DNA from: Candidatus Sericytochromatia bacterium
GTDB lineage: Bacteria > Cyanobacteriota > Sericytochromatia > JACMPN01
Reading direction: 5' to 3'
Assembly: GCA_014377495.1 (NCBI GenBank)
Contig: JACMPN010000380.1
Coordinates: forward strand, 1-7,407
DNA length: 7,407 nucleotides
The notes under the pieces: model-generated
The model's input: only the letters and a program-made list of their open reading frames with translations
Databases searched by the model: none
What the model was told of the DNA's origin: nothing
Position numbers and translations under genes: made by a program
In this document: positions 6,720 to 7,407 of the stretch, in pieces
Position numbering within the stretch: position 1 is the stretch's first letter
Layout of the letters: each line of letters begins with the position of its first letter

Positions 6720-6909
6720 ACGATATGTCCGTCGCTTGGCCCGGTCGTCCGTATTTTCCCGTTGCTCGGGTTGACACACCAGATGGCGACCCCAAGTGAT
6801 CCAAGCAGCAAGCGCGCCATACTTCCGTACACGCTACCGCTTTTGGTTCGGGCGGCCGGGCCGGAGGTCACGCCGCAGGCAAGGGGCCAGGGCCTCTATA
6901 CGGCGAACT

Positions 6910-6930
6910 GCCCCGGTCTCATATCCGGGC
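6910..6930. terminator. Imperfect GC hairpin after the right-edge ATPase gene (weak)
   Basis: GCCCCGG (6910-6916) and CCGGGC (6925-6930) can pair across an 8-nt loop with one bulged base. It lies about 60 bp past the ATPase stop on the minus strand. No T-run follows, so it is not a canonical intrinsic terminator. Confidence 0.2.
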
Positions 6931-6992
6931 CATGCGAGCCGATTCGCGCCCATCGACTGACGCACCCGGCAAGACCCTGGGGACGGCACCAT

Positions 6993-7407
6993 TCAGCCTG
7001 GACGCACTTGCCGCCGGATGACCTTGATCACCTCCAGGACCAGCACCGGCGCCATGCCGACGAGCACGAGCATCCCGCAGTGGAACCAGGACATGCTCAC
7101 GGTCCTAAAAAACGCCTGCAGGGTGGCGCTGTGGTGCATCCACGGCTGGGCCACCAAGGCCACGGCGACGCTGGCGAGCAGCTTCAGGTTCGAAAACAGG
7201 CCAACTTCGAAGATGGTCCGGGTTTCACTACGGGCGCTGAACGACTTCATCAGTTCGGCGTAGACGAGGGTGGCGCGCGAATCGGCGCCCAGGCGTACTT
7301 CGCCCGGACGCAACGGCGCCATCAGCGCGGCCCGGATGCGAGCGCCGGGCGATTCAGGCGTGCCCTGCGCGGTGTCAATGCGGCGCAGGCCAGCGCTGCG
7401 GTCCAGC
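6993..7407 (-). CDS. C-terminal fragment of a type II-like cation-transporting P-type ATPase, 5' part outside window
   Basis: The frame is open to the right edge, giving 138 visible codons, and ends in TGA at 6993. The last 95 residues or so resemble the C-terminal membrane domain of Ca2+/cation P-type ATPases (Cation_ATPase_C). Numbering from the internal ATG at 7322: a helix around 17-30 with ATLVYAELMKSFSARSE; the RTIFEVGLFSN loop (35-45); a helix at about 45-60; the SWFHC turn (78-82); a last helix at about 83-102; and a basic RRQVRPG end. None of the catalytic domains are inside the window, so ion specificity cannot be stated. The stretch before residue 15 of this numbering (7280-7407) is rich in Arg, Pro and Gly and lacks the membrane helix expected just upstream. 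The gene could be frameshifted, rearranged or simply divergent. It differs in class from the copper P1B ATPase in this window. Confidence 0.7.
   Translation of the reverse strand, partial: LDRSAGLRRIDTAQGTPESPGARIRAALMAPLRPGEVRLGADSRATLVYAELMKSFSARSETRTIFEVGLFSNLKLLASVAVALVAQPWMHHSATLQAFFRTVSMSWFHCGMLVLVGMAPVLVLEVIKVIRRQVRPG

Larger units (their letters stand above)
6678..6992. other. Intergenic region without a convincing gene
   Basis: These 315 bp lie between the receiver gene and the end of the right-edge ATPase fragment. The part next to the receiver gene (about 6695-6730) is markedly AT-richer than its surroundings and holds a candidate -10 box for the minus strand. The part near the ATPase stop is GC-rich and holds a short imperfect hairpin. 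Small open frames here show no recognisable motif and no good ribosome site, so I call none. Confidence 0.6.

Noticed and set aside
6771..6776. Perfect TTGACA on the plus strand
   Set aside because: No acceptable -10 box lies 16-18 bp downstream, and no plus-strand gene follows.
6792..6805. Direct repeat CCAAG-TGAT-CCAAG
   Set aside because: Five-base repeats are expected by chance, and there is no positional link to a gene start.
6653..6871. 72-codon minus-strand frame upstream of and overlapping the receiver start
   Set aside because: It has no recognisable motif and no clear ribosome site, and it crosses the candidate promoter.

Overview
The window is high-GC bacterial DNA, about 60-65% by eye, with tightly packed genes and strong GC bias at third codon positions. 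It contains central carbon metabolism genes and copper export genes. The gene styles fit a proteobacterium. A phosphoketolase/acetate kinase pair beside a copper ATPase would suit, for example, a methylotroph or chemolithoautotroph. That assignment is inference, since no taxonomic marker such as an rRNA gene is present.

Layout. Positions 2-1429 (+) hold the C-terminal 475 residues of a phosphoketolase whose start lies left of the window. Facing it, 28 bp away, is a same-strand block on the minus strand. In transcription order this block is: a small degenerate response-regulator receiver protein (6677-6279), a Cu+-type P1B ATPase with YHS and Cys-rich N-terminal modules (6193-3806), a membrane-anchored seven-bladed YVTN beta-propeller (3793-2699) and an acetate kinase (2660-1458). 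Gaps inside the block are 85, 12 and 38 bp. The propeller's Shine-Dalgarno sequence touches the ATPase stop codon, so the last three genes are probably co-transcribed. At the right edge (7407-6993, minus) is the C-terminal membrane part of a second, type II-like cation P-type ATPase. About 315 bp without a convincing gene (6678-6992) separates it from the receiver gene and carries a candidate -10 element for the minus-strand block.

How the genes could work together. Phosphoketolase cleaves xylulose-5-phosphate and/or fructose-6-phosphate to acetyl-phosphate plus an aldose phosphate. Acetate kinase interconverts acetyl-phosphate plus ADP with acetate plus ATP. The two therefore form a short substrate-level phosphorylation bypass, although they lie on opposite strands. 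The copper ATPase exports Cu+ from the cytoplasm. The propeller faces the periplasm and has a Met-containing tail, so it may act in the same envelope copper process, but that is a guess.

I found no CRISPR array, RNA gene, insertion sequence, toxin-antitoxin pair or defence system. The most interesting points are the receiver protein that has lost most of its catalytic pocket, two dyad-symmetric sequences just upstream of the copper ATPase, the acetate kinase at the end of a copper-export cluster, and the abnormal sequence preceding the second ATPase fragment.
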